The notes below the pieces were generated by a model. It did no database searches, was not told where the DNA came from, and was given only the letters and a program-made list of their open reading frames with translations. 64,000 nt of DNA from Oxyruncus cristatus. Its lineage: Eukaryota > Chordata > Aves > Passeriformes > Cotingidae. Position numbers and translations under genes: made by a program. The first letter of the stretch is position 1; the number at the start of each line of letters is the position of its first letter. Below, piece by piece: positions 23,181-33,955 of this stretch. The stretch covers positions 298,745 through 362,744 of the forward strand of contig VXAY01001092.1 of the NCBI GenBank assembly GCA_013399855.1, given 5' to 3'.

Positions 23181-23726
23181 TGTTATTTTCCCCATTAATA
23201 GCCCTCATGGTGCTGTGCTTTGCATTGGTAGCCAGAAGGGTGTTGATAACACAGCGGTGTTTTGGCTACTGCTGAGTATCAGCATCAGCACTGTAACTTC
23301 CTTCCTCAATCGAGAGCAAGATCCTGGGAGGGGACACAAGTAGGCCAAAGCTGCCCCAAACTGACCAAAGGGATATTCCAGACCATATGATGTCAGTTCA
23401 GATATAAAAGCTGAGGTAAGGAGCAGGAAGGGAGGCATTCCTTGTCTCCAATGGCTGCCTGCTGAGGAACCAGCACGTGTGCTGGAGTCCTGCTGCTCGG
23501 GAGTGGCCAACCATCGCTGCCCATGGGAAGTAGAGAATAAACCGCGTTATCTTTCGCTTTGCTTTTGCACGGGCAGGCATTTACTTTGCTTTTGCTTTAA
23601 ATAACATATCTTATCCCAACCCATGAGTTGTTTTCTACCTTACTCTCTCCCCTGTCAAGCTGGGAGGGGGAGTGATAGAGCAGCTGGGTGGGCACCTGGC
23701 ATCCAGCCAAGGGTCAACCCACCACA
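23181..23726 (+). mobile_element. Solo LTR of an avian endogenous retrovirus
   Basis: The order is U3, TATA box (gatataaaag at 23401-23410), polyadenylation signal AATAAA near 23537, a T/C-rich U5, and a terminus GGGTCAACCCACCACA at 23726. A segment before the TATA (ccaaagggatattccagacc) and the overall arrangement agree with my memory of LTRs widespread in songbirds. The end GTCAACCCACCACA is also typical of zebra finch LTR families. The 5' edge is uncertain: TGTTATTTTCCCC at 23181 fits homology, but TG at 23270 is flanked by gctac on both sides (23265-23269, 23727-23731). No internal retroviral sequence adjoins. Class (ERVK or ERVL) cannot be settled by eye. Confidence 0.82.
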
Positions 23727-24359
23727 GCTACTTGTTTGGAGGATGCAGAGTCTGTTTCTTTTATAGAAGCTGTCCTTGACATACTCGTTCTATATCTTTC
23801 TAATCCAATTCTTTAATTTGTTTTGTTCTGTTTAACTTGCTGTAAAAACTGCTTGAAAAACTGCTTCCATTTCACAAGGGACCAGAATTATTTCACATGT
23901 GGATACACATTCAGTTTGTAAAGTGTTGTAGTGATACTGACTCTGCTGTTGGTTGACCTTTTCCTAGTTTCTTTCCTGCTACATATTGCTTTCAGAAGGT
24001 TTTCTTCTTTCACACTCACAGTAGCTAAACACTTCTCTTTATTCATATAACAAAGAAAAGACTTACTGACTGCCATATATGGGAAGGTTGTAGAAGTTTT
24101 GTATTGGTTTATCTCTTCAAAGAGAGAAAAGATAGCAGGCTCTCCTAGAGGACAATGTCACTGCCTTAGCAGAGATCTTTCATCTGAACTCCTTTCTCAT
24201 AGGGTAAGAAAAAAAAATCTTAGTAGACTTCATGGGGGTGCTGGGTCACTGAAGTATATCAGGATATAGTCTCTCTTAACTTTTGCTGAGCTCTAAAGTA
24301 TATAACTATGTATAATTATCTATAGGTTGAATAAATTCTCATTGCTGGTTTTATGAAGA
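23727..24359. other. Unique sequence, nothing recognised
   Basis: I see no gene, repeat or retroviral internal sequence, which supports the preceding LTR being solitary. Confidence 0.5.
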
Positions 24360-24494
24360 ATGACAGAATATTCTGAGTTGGAAGGGACACACAAGGATCA
24401 TCGAGTCCAACTCCTGAGTGAATGGTGCATACAGGGGATTGAACTCCTGACCTTGGCATTAGTAGCATCCACTTTTAACCAACTGAGCTAATCT
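24360..24494 (-). mobile_element. TguSINE1-like SINE (tRNA-Ile head, CR1 tail)
   Basis: On the minus strand the element opens with an RNA polymerase III A box, TAGCTCAGTTGG (24479-24490). It continues with a tRNA-Ile-like anticodon region (GCTACTAATGCCAAGGTC) and a B box, GTTCAATCC (24436-24444). It then passes into a short body and a CR1-like 3' end, GTCCCTTCCAACTCAGAATA. The retained A and B boxes make it the better-preserved of two copies, the other being 6997-7124. TguSINE1 was described in zebra finch as a tRNA-Ile-derived SINE borrowing a CR1 tail, so this points to a passerine or close relative. It has no CCA-ready acceptor stem and should not be called a tRNA gene. Confidence 0.92.
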
Positions 24495-24849
24495 CAGGGT
24501 GTGTATAGTGTACTTAAATGTTTACTTAAAATTACGTTAATCTTCTGATTTTGATACTAATGAGTGAGACAACATTTTCAAATCTTCATTTACATTTCCT
24601 ATTTTCAAATCAATTTAAGTAGACACTAGACAAGATAATATATAATTATTGTTATTATTATTATTATTGCATTTTATTTTATTTCAATTATTAAACTATT
24701 CTTATGTCAAGCCAAGAGGTTTATCTTTTATTCAAATTCTACTACCCACTAGGGAGGGAAGTAGGAGAGTGATTGTGTGGTACTTATTTGACGGCAGGGT
24801 TTAAACCATGACAGTAGATAGAAAGTAAGAAAAAGAAGGAAGTCACTTC
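24495..24849. other. Unique AT-rich sequence with TTA microsatellite
   Basis: A short (TTA)n run lies at about 24650-24668. The rest is unclassified. The right end lies where the 3' UTR of the following CR1 would be expected but is missing. Confidence 0.5.
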
Positions 24850-25431
24850 TTGTCAACCAGTGCTTGACAATCCTGTCCATGAAGAAATTTTTCCTAACAT
24901 CCAATCTAAACTTCCCCTGGCACAACTTGAGGCCATTTCCTCTTCTCCTGTCTCCTGTTACTTGGAAGAAGAGGCCAACCACCACCTCATTACAACTTTC
25001 GATCAGGTAGCTGCAGAGAGTGATATTGTCCCCCGAGGTAATTTTTATCCAGGCTAAACAACTTCAGTTCCTGCATCTGCTCCTTGAAGTACTAGTACTC
25101 TAAAACCTTTGCTGACTTTGTTGCCCTTCTTTGGACACATTCCAGCACCTCAATGTCCTTCTTGAAGTGAGGGGTCCAGAACTGGACACAGGACTTGAGG
25201 TGTGGCTCCCCCAGTCCTGAATACAGAGGTAGGATCATTTTCCTGGTCCTTCTGGACATACTATTTTTGATACAGGCCGGGATACCACTGGCCTTCTTGG
25301 CCACCTGGGCACGCTGCTGGCTCAGGTTCAGCTGCTGTCAAACAGAACCTCCAGGTCCTTTTGCACTGGGCGGCTTTCCATCCACTCTTCCCCAAGCTTG
25401 TGTGTTGTGGTTGAAGAACTGTGTCTCCAGG
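24850..25431 (-). mobile_element. CR1 LINE fragment lacking both ends
   Basis: The minus-strand coding remnant includes [20 protein letters not shown] in the 24749-24985 frame, the VQRRATK segment and the [10 protein letters not shown] region in the 25092-25304 frame. It reaches back to the sequence encoding an ESGWKAA-like part near 25365-25385. The CR1 3' UTR and octamer tail are absent on the left, so this copy lost its 3' end after insertion. On the right it meets, 5' side to 5' side, an oppositely oriented CR1. Confidence 0.88.
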
Positions 25432-26193
25432 CGAAGCCTGTTCACTTCTTTCTGGATTCTGCACCTGGGATAGGGCAATCCTGGATGTTCATACAGACTG
25501 GGGAATGAGATGCTGAAAAGCAGTGCTGTGGAAAGGGACTTGGGGATGCTGGTCAATGGCAAGTTGAAGATGAGTCAGTAGTGTCCTGGCAGCCAGGGGA
25601 GTCAACTGTGGCCTGGGGGGCATCAGGCAAAGCATCACCAGCTGGTCGAGGGAGAGGATTGTCCTGCTCTGCTCTGCACTGGTGTGGCCTCACTTTGAAT
25701 GTTGTGTGCAGTTTTGGGTACCACAATACAAGAAAGGCATTAAGCTGTTAGAGCATCCAAAGGAGGGTAGCGAAGATGGTGAAGAGCCTTGAAGGGAAGC
25801 CCTATGAGGAGCAGCTGAGGCCACTTGGTCTGTTCAGCCTGAAGGAGAGGAGACTGAGGGGAGACCTCATTGCAGTCTACAACATCCTCGTGAGGGGAAA
25901 AGGAGGGGCAGGCACTGATCTCTTCTCTGTGGTGATCAGTAACAGGTCCCAAGGGAATGGCCTGAAGTTGTGCCAGGGGAGATTTAGGTTGAATATCCGA
26001 AAAATGTTCTTCACCCAGAGGATGGTTGAACACTGGAACAGGTTCCCCGGGGAGGTGGTCACAGCACCAAACCTGAGTTCAAGAAGTATTTAGACAATCC
26101 TCTTGGGCATATGGTATGTCTCTGAGGGATGGTCCTGTGCAGGGACATGAGTTGGGTCCCTTCCAACTTGACATATTCTGTGATTGTGTGATT
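25432..26193 (+). mobile_element. CR1 LINE 3' part, head-to-head with the previous copy
   Basis: This plus-strand CR1 starts within ORF2 at a FCTWDRAI-like reading (around 25460-25485). It passes the [14 protein letters not shown] region (25677-25720) and keeps an open frame at 25776-26093. That frame reads SLKERRLRGDLIAVYN, then [20 protein letters not shown], then HWNRFPGEVV. The 3' UTR ends in ttctgtgattgtgtgatt at about 26193. The subfamily differs from copies with a GGTCTTTTCC-type UTR: here the element before the tail is GGGTCCCTTCCAACTTGAC. It is inactive because the N-terminal domains are missing. Confidence 0.9.
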
Positions 26194-27487
26194 AAAACAG
26201 AACCTTGAGGTTCCTAAGGAAGTGGCATTTATACCTAGAACAGGAATGCATTACAGGTAGTTGTTAGCATATGGAGTACAAAGAACAAGAAAACAATGAA
26301 TTTTTCTTGGGCAGTTAGAATGTTCCATCCTGAGTAATGGAACTGTGCTATTTCTAAGGATTCATAGAATTCACTGAATATTGGCATTTCCAAAAGAGAA
26401 CATGAGGCAGTTTCAGTAAGTTTCTATTATAATGTATCTGGAAACTGCCTTTTGCTTTGGCTTTTCAATATTTTTCGCTGAAAATGATTTCAGGAACCTT
26501 CCTCTGGAAAACATTAAGACATCTATTAATTCAAAAAGCCTTGATTTTCAGCAAAGTTATTTTCGTTATAGCAACATTTCACCTGAAGTAAAATATATTC
26601 ACCTTTCTATTCCTTTCCTCTTTGTCTTCATAAGCTTCAGCAAAATGTTGCCATGAAATATTTAAAGCAGCTCAGTTTACTGTGGGCTCGTTTCAACCCA
26701 CCTCTAAGCAAGAGAAATTCTCCTAGAAGTTCAGAAATATTATGGGTACTAAATAGTAACAGCAGTTGAAAAAAAAAAAAATTGGGGTTAGTGCCCTGTT
26801 GGTCCCCCATTCTTTCCTGTGAATCTGTTTAGAGACTGAAAATTAATGGAGAAGAGACTGTAGAACTGAAGTAATTCAAAGTAAGGTAAAAAAAAATTAA
26901 ATTAATCTTTCTTTTCATCACACTTTCCACCTGGACCGAGGCTATCCTCTCTGTGTGTTTAATGCCATCATTACAATTATTCTTCCCTCTTGACTTAATA
27001 ATTAACTGTGGTTTCCTGCAGCCAGAATAACTGCTTATGATTTGTATTTACTATCTTGATCCCACTGTGTAAAATGTAAGTGCAGTATTTCTTACGGAAG
27101 ATTTTTTGGTTTATGTTTTTTCCTTCCTTTCTCTTTTAGAAAAATTCTCAGTAAAGAGGAAATGTTCTAAAGAGATATTCTTCTTCCTAACATTAGGGAA
27201 GAATCAGACACAGTTTCTTTTGTTAAATGTACCTGTGAGAATTTTTTACACAATATGAAGAAAATTTCCCATTTTTGCCTTTCAAATATATGAAGATTAT
27301 CTAGTCAGATCTGTGTAATAGAGATTCAGTGGATGTGAGGACATATACATCTCAGTGTCTCAACATTCATCTGTGTTTCCATTTCATCATGAAGCCTCTT
27401 GAAATATTTCATATATGGAGTAAACCTATAACTGATTGTTTATGATCTTCTGCTGAAAGCAAATATGCTACTATAGGAGGTGATAGC
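26194..27487. other. Unique AT-rich sequence, nothing recognised
   Basis: It contains a 13-A run at 26769-26781. No gene or repeat family was recognised. Confidence 0.5.
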
Positions 27488-27850
27488 TGTGACACCCCCT
27501 TAATAATAGACTGTGAAAAAATCCACTTTGCATGAAAATCACACAAAGGTGAAGACAAAATGGACGGAATGGACGAAATGGACCTTTATTGAAGGGGAAG
27601 GCTAGCTTTTATCTGGTAGGGCATGGAACGTTTGGAATTTGGGAGGACTCAAGGGTGGTACATGCAGGGAAGTGTCTATAGCTGGGTAAATTGGGAAAAA
27701 AACTTATCCTATTAGGGAAAGGGAAAATACAAAATCAGGAAAAGCTATAAATTCTAACTACAAAGAGCCAATAAACAAAAGGGTTACATTCAGTGAATAG
27801 AGAAGAAGCGAACACTGATTTAAACTGCAGGTTACATGTAAAGTAAGATT
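27488..27850 (-). mobile_element. Probable LTR fragment, minus strand
   Basis: On the minus strand a TATA-like AGATAAAAGC (27606-27615) is followed within about 25 bp by AATAAA (near 27585). After this comes a U5-like stretch with three imperfect GTCCATTTCGTC-like repeats (27560-27590). The element then appears to end in GGTGTCACA at 27488, a plausible CA-type LTR end. The upstream (right) boundary is not visible and no target-site duplication was found. No retroviral coding sequence is adjacent. Another possibility is a promoter-like unique region with chance signals. Confidence 0.5.
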
Positions 27851-28241
27851 TTCTTCTAACAACATTGTTAATAAATTGAATAAACATAATACTAATGTAA
27901 TATGAAAATTAGTCTCTCAGGTAAGAAGTTATTTGTTGTCCAGTAGTTCAGCTGCATTTCAAAGCTGTCTTTTTCTTCAGTTCTGCTTTCCTTCAAAGAT
28001 CTTTCTCCACCAGGAATAAGCATCTTTTGGGCAACTTCCAACATGCTACCACTTTTGAGACATTTTATTTTTTAATTGTACAGTTTGAAAAATATTTGTG
28101 ACCCATCTTCCCATTAAAAAAAACACGTCATCATTTTCTGACATTAAATTCCCAAAAAGCAATGTGACAGCTATTTGCAAAGAGACTAACAATTTCAAAT
28201 TCAAATTTCTATTTCATTCTTTGCTTATAAAACTTGTAATT

Positions 28242-28271
28242 TTGTTTGTTTGTTTGTTTGCTTGTTTGTTT
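28242..28271. repeat. (TTTG)n microsatellite
   Basis: About seven TTTG units, with one interrupted by TTGC. Confidence 0.9.
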
Positions 28272-30250
28272 TGATGGAACTTATCTTTAAAAAAAGTTAA
28301 TGTGGTAAATTTATGCTTTCCCAAAAAGAAAAAACCCCATATTTATTAACCATTCAAAGAATATTACCCTCAGTGCAAACTCTGGAACATAGAGGGCACT
28401 GTTACATTAATGAAAATAACATTTTACAAACTGAACCATTTAGAATTGCTTTTGATGTTAGGAGCTAAAGCACCAGTATGCTATAGGATAGTGATAGTTA
28501 TGATATAACTGTTTCTTCTGCAAAAAGGCAGTTCATATAACATTTAAATGAAATCACATACGCAGTGTGTTTATCTAGAATGACTAAAAAAAATAAAAAT
28601 CTCAATGTAGAAATTACTTTTTTTTATTTTGTTTCTTTGAGTAAGTTTTTCATTTTATACTAGTAAATTCTGTGGTTTTAAAATAGCTTCATGACATCCA
28701 AAATTACAGAGATGTATCCTTATCCTCCTGACACAATTTGATATAAAAATTTAGCACATAACTGGTAGATCACAAAGTACCTTGCACACTAAGAAGAACC
28801 ATAATCACTGTTTTACAGATAGAGAACAGAGTAATTTTATTTCTGTTCCGCTGGCTTCAAAGGAAGAACTCTACTCAGCAGTACCATAGTTCCTGTCATT
28901 TTATCCTTTCCTGGCTGCCCATAAGCAGCAGCAATACTGGAAGAAGACAAACTTTATGCAGGCTGTTTTTCTGGATGGTCATGCTTTATTCTGTGCTCTG
29001 GAAGACTGTGCAATTAAGAACTACACTTGTAGGTGAGAAGACAGAAATCAGGCAGCATTTGTGAGACTGTAACAAAGACAGAGAATAGCAAATTTTCTGG
29101 ATGGGGAAATTAAGATCATCTAAGAGACAAGTCTGAAGACCATACCTCGAAGTCCTTTGGAGTTTTCTACAAAACATTTTGGGGTGGCACAACCTCCTGG
29201 GGAAGGTCTGGTCCAGGTCTCAATAGGCATTGTACCCTGCCACTGGCTAGACAGTTGTTTAGAATCACTCTAATAATTCAAGTCCACACAGCGTTTATTA
29301 TTCAGTTTCACTGGAAAAGAATCCACAGACAGGTTGAGACTCATTAATTCAGGAGGAAAAATGTTAATGCTCCCACATCTGCTCAAAGACTGAGAAGGAT
29401 AATACGGTGTTCAGCATCATCATGTGTTTTGTAGCCCAGTCTTGTTTTGTGTGTGTCTTGTTCCCTCCTTTATGGAAGGAGCTTGGTGACTGTATTAGGT
29501 ACCTCAGTCTGGAAACTCCCATAGAGATTGTCATCAACCTTAAAAAGCATACAAAGTTATCAGAAACCACATTTTCTTAGCAAATCACACGAAGTGTATG
29601 TCTAACAAAATGGCCTGGGATATCTTTTAATTAGAGCTTCCTAAATACAACCCTATGTCATAGTAGCAGTGACTCTTAAAAGAAACATGACTGTGTGATT
29701 GGACCTATTTGTTTGCAATTATTCTGCTATTTGCAGGTATCCTGGGGTGAAAGAGACTTTTTCAGCTTGCACTATGTTAAATAGTGTGCATGTATACTAG
29801 TTTAGTCAAAGGTAGTTGCTTTTCTTCAAAGCACAATTGATTAAGAATTCAGCCATAGGCAAAAATTTAAGAGGATATACTTCTGATAACAAAACTATTG
29901 TTTAAATATTTGTCATCTGGTTAAAGATCCTGCTAGATTTGGAACATCATGCCATCAAAATTTATCAAATATGATATGGCAAAAAAAAAATATAAAATAT
30001 CCAATTCCTCTTATTTAGTTTTAAAATAAACCTTCTCCTGAGACCTTTAGTCTCCCTAATGATATTATGAACTTCTAGTGCCATAAACCACAGTGTTGTC
30101 TTAAAACCAACTACAAATGTTGATCCCTACTATCAAACACAAAAGTCTACTCTTCACTTTCCAACGGTGAATATATTTTTCTTTAATTACCTTTTAAAGA
30201 GTCATTTCTGTGCTGTATATGAATATTATGCCATAGAACACTTCTACAGC

Positions 30251-30287
30251 ATATATATATATACATATATATGCATGTATATATATT
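30251..30287. repeat. (AT)n-rich low-complexity tract
   Basis: Alternating AT with CATATA and GCATGT interruptions. It is partly self-complementary and likely length-polymorphic. Confidence 0.85.
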
Positions 30288-32528
30288 GAAAATAAGAGAA
30301 AAAAAAGGTAAGTTTTAAACTGAATTTTTAGAAAATTGAATATAGTTGTCGTTTGACTGTCATTGTAAAACTGGTAACTGTGGTTCTACCGTGAATAGAA
30401 GTTTTGCTGTTTGCATAAAGATGGACGATGAGTAGGCATTAATCAAATGAATCTTAGTTCAGAAAGATATCTAGAAGTTAATAACAGGTGTCATTCATAT
30501 TTAACACACACATTTTCAATACAATGAAAATTTGTCATAATTGCATAGTCCATATTGAAAGCTAGCTATTATGAATCAAATACTATTAGATGATAGTTAA
30601 TCTGAAATTTCATAACCTTACTTTTTATAAATCAAAGCAAAAAAATAATCTGGGAACACTTCTAAAAAAAATCATTTATGTTATTGTGCTACATAATATC
30701 ATTCTTGTAATATCAGCTTCTGCAGGAAGGTGATTGATAGAAAATAATTTTGAGCTGATCAGGTGGTTTTCTGGACATTTGTGATAATACACACAAGTTT
30801 AAAAACCTCAAAAAACAAGTCAAAGGAATTTCCTAAGTTTAGAGTTATTTAATGAATGGTATTAGATCTTGTAATGTTGGGAATATGACTATGATTTTGC
30901 AATGTTTAGACTTATTTTGCATTTCTGTAGTTTTGTGCAACAAATACAAAATGTAGCTCAATGCAACCAAGTATGGGTATATTTAGCAAATACATTTATT
31001 AAAGAGGTTTTAATGTTTAATTCATAGAGGTTTCCATTCATTCCAATATTGCTAAAAGACATAGTTTTTTACAACATTTTTCGCTCCAGGTATCAAATAA
31101 TATTCCTTTTTTTCTTTGTCTCTAAATGTCACTTCTCCAAAAATAAGATATTCAATTTCAGGTCAGGAAGAACTTTTGAAAAAAATTGCATAACCCAGAC
31201 TAATGCTTTATAACTCAGAATCCTACTTAAGAAATATTGGGAGATCTGCTAGAAGCAGTGAGAAAGACTAATACTTTTTTATATCCTGGATGAGTGTGAA
31301 ATATTGGACTCAAAATTTGACCCAGCAATTTTTTTTCCTCATCATAATGACATGTTTTCAAACTTATTGATATATTTGAACTCTGCACTGTGTGATGCTC
31401 TTTTCAAGCATGAAAAACTGCAACACATCCTATCTTAGCCATGTCACAAGTGTGAGACTGATTATTTTCAGACCTTCTGGACAAGACAAGAAAGGAATAT
31501 TTCTCAAGCAATAGTTTAAATCTAATTCTAGTTTAAAAAAAAGCCTGGAAGTAGCTGAAGGAGCCAGGTGTATCTGGCATAGAGTTACGTGCCTCAGAAC
31601 TAATTAACTGTGTTATAGACTAGGGAGGCATGAGGAAACATTCTTCTGGGGTTTGGAAGAATCATACATATGAACTGGCAGTCTTTGAAAAATGAGGTAT
31701 TTTTTGTGATATAAATAGAAGCCACAGAGACTTCTTGACGTAAACTCAACATATTTACAGACTGCAATTTAAAGTTTTGTTAAAAAATACCAAAACCAAA
31801 ACAAAACAAACTTGCCATTAAACATGCCCATTGATGGAGACAAAGACCCACACACTGTATGAGGTCTTTTACACTTAGTGCTATGTATTCAGACAACGAA
31901 AAAGATAGTTTAAATGCTTATGAATTAAGTGGTCCTAAATGCTTTTATTTTTCTGAGCTTGATTCATATTAAGGCAGCAGCCTTTTTTCTTTTAGGTAGC
32001 CTGTCATAGCTGATACATCTTCTGGGCCTGTCCCTACAACTCCTGTGTTTTATTCTGCCCCTGGCAAGCTGTAATAATGTCACATTTGAACACCTCAACT
32101 CTAGCACTGCATTACTTCTGGTTTTCTTTTTCAGTTCAGTTCACAGCTCTCTTAACCAGTTCCAAAAGACTTCTTCACACTGCTGTTTTCTCCTCTATTT
32201 CCTTTCACATTACATGCTTCTTTCTTGTTAGCAGACTTTAACCAGAAAATCACAGGGCTTTGAGTAATTTTAATCATAAATAAGCATGGTGAAAAACCAA
32301 ACCTGTATTGTTCAAACTGTGGAAAAAGAAACCAATTTATGCTGAGGACTAGATCTTTTAAATAGGAGTTTATGGATGAGAGACAGAAGATGCTCAACTA
32401 TCATGATCATGTAATCTTCTAAACCACCTGATTGGGTTGGTTTATAGTGACTTTCTTGGGGCAAAGTTTTTGTGGAATTCAAAGAAGTCCCAGAGGAAAT
32501 GAAAGAATTTTGACAAACTGCACACAAA

Positions 32529-32636
32529 CACAGTTATTCTTAAGAACACTATATTTTCAGATATGTTTTTATTGAATGATGGTCACAGTTAATTAATTCT
32601 TAAGAAAAATAAATTTCAGGATATGTTTTTATTGAA
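32529..32636. repeat. Local tandem duplication, unit about 55-60 bp
   Basis: Two neighbouring segments (32529-32576 and 32584-32636) each run in order through CACAGTT, ATTCTTAAGAA and ATATGTTTTTATTGAA. They differ by substitutions and a 4-5-base insertion in the second copy. This is a diverged two-copy tandem duplication with no coding content. Confidence 0.85.
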
Positions 32637-33380
32637 GGTGGACTTCCTCTTTTTGCCTATAACTGCAGACTGCTGAGATGCTTTTTTCTCTCACACAATG
32701 TCAGGTCCATACTTGTGAAATCCTCAGTTTCTTTGATGAAGAGTAGGTATAATAAGGAAAATTTCAATTCACATTTTCTAAAATTGAATATGAAAAAGAC
32801 ATCAAGAAAATGCCAACTTTTACTATACTATTCATTTTAAGGCAAGGTGAGACTGAAAAGTGATTTTATACCTTTCAGTTCACAGAACTACCCATATAAA
32901 ATCTTGAAGACTGAAATACTACGAACTTTATCTTTTCCTCCCGTAATGCAATTCATTTCACAAGCAAAAGCAATAGAGATTGTCTGTGCATCTATTATTT
33001 ACTTTGAGTTTTTTTCTGAGCATTAATTAATGTTTCTGTCAACTCATTGTTGTCATTCAGAAGAAATGCAAACTTCCCACGAATACTATACTGGATCTGA
33101 GCAATACAATAAGGTGCTTTTGAAATCTATTTCAATCACACAGGTTTGGTGTTTTTTTCTACGCCATTTGTATAATTTGTAAAGCAAATCTTGGGAATTA
33201 CCTTTTTTTTTCCCCCTAGAGGTACAGTTTGCCAATTAGATCAGTGAATATATCTTGCAAAAATCTCATAAAATCATTTATTCCCTATACATTATCTTGT
33301 GACATTTACAGAGACATACTTGTAGTAGTAAAACATCTGTAAGAATGAATGTGTACAGATACTTTGTTTCATAATGGGAT

Positions 33381-33955
33381 GATCATAGAAACATAGAATC
33401 ATTTGAGTTGGAAGAGGCTTTAAAGATCATCAGGTTCCAAGCTCCCTGCCATGGGCAGGGACATCTTCCACTACATCCATTCCTCAAAGCTCCTTCCAAC
33501 CTGACCTTAGACATTTCCAGGTAAGGGTGGGTCATCCATGAAATTTCTGGGGAACTCCTTCCAGTGTCTCACTACTTCTATAGTGAAGAATTTCTTCCTA
33601 ATTTCTGATCTAACCCTACTCACTTTCAGCTTAAAACCATTACCCCTAGTCACTATTTGCCTTGGTGAAATGTCCCGCTTTAGTTCTCTTGTAGGCCCCA
33701 TTCAAGTACTGGAAGGTGCTCTGAAGTGTCCCTGGTGCCTTTGATTCTCCAGGCTGAACAATCCCAACTCTGAGCCCATCTTCATAGGACAGTGCTCCTA
33801 CCCTCTGATCATCTTTGTGGTGCTGCTATGGACTCGCTCCAACATGTTCATGTACTTCTTATGTTGGGGGCCCCAGAGATGAACACAGTGCTCCAGGTGG
33901 GATCTCATGAGAGTGGAGTAAAGGAGGAGAATCATCTCCCTTGACCTGCTTACTG
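33381..33955 (-). mobile_element. CR1 LINE, 3' part
   Basis: The 3' terminus is at the left (atcatagaaacatagaatc), followed by a UTR resembling that of copy E in reverse (AAGATCATCAGGTTCCAAG, then CCCTGCCATGGGCAGGGAC). The minus frame at 33507-33701 retains a CR1 C-terminal pattern: TRGNGFKLKVSRVRSEIRKK, then FFTIEVVRHWKEFP. It runs on to the VFISGAPNIRST-like region and breaks off near 33955. It is diverged and non-functional. Confidence 0.9.

Larger units (their letters stand above)
27851..33380. other. AT-rich stretch, no genes recognised
   Basis: It includes an imperfect TTTG array (28242-28271), an AT dinucleotide run (30251-30287) and a local duplication at 32529-32636. The part 29150-29310 resembles LTR material on the minus strand, with an AATAAAC-type signal near 29291-29300 followed by GC-richer sequence, but I cannot define its ends. 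No exons were recognised. Confidence 0.45.

Noticed and set aside
24360..24494. A tRNA-Ile gene on the minus strand
   Set aside because: A and B boxes are present, but the acceptor stem and cloverleaf are not maintained and the 3' side runs into a CR1-like tail, so it is a SINE.
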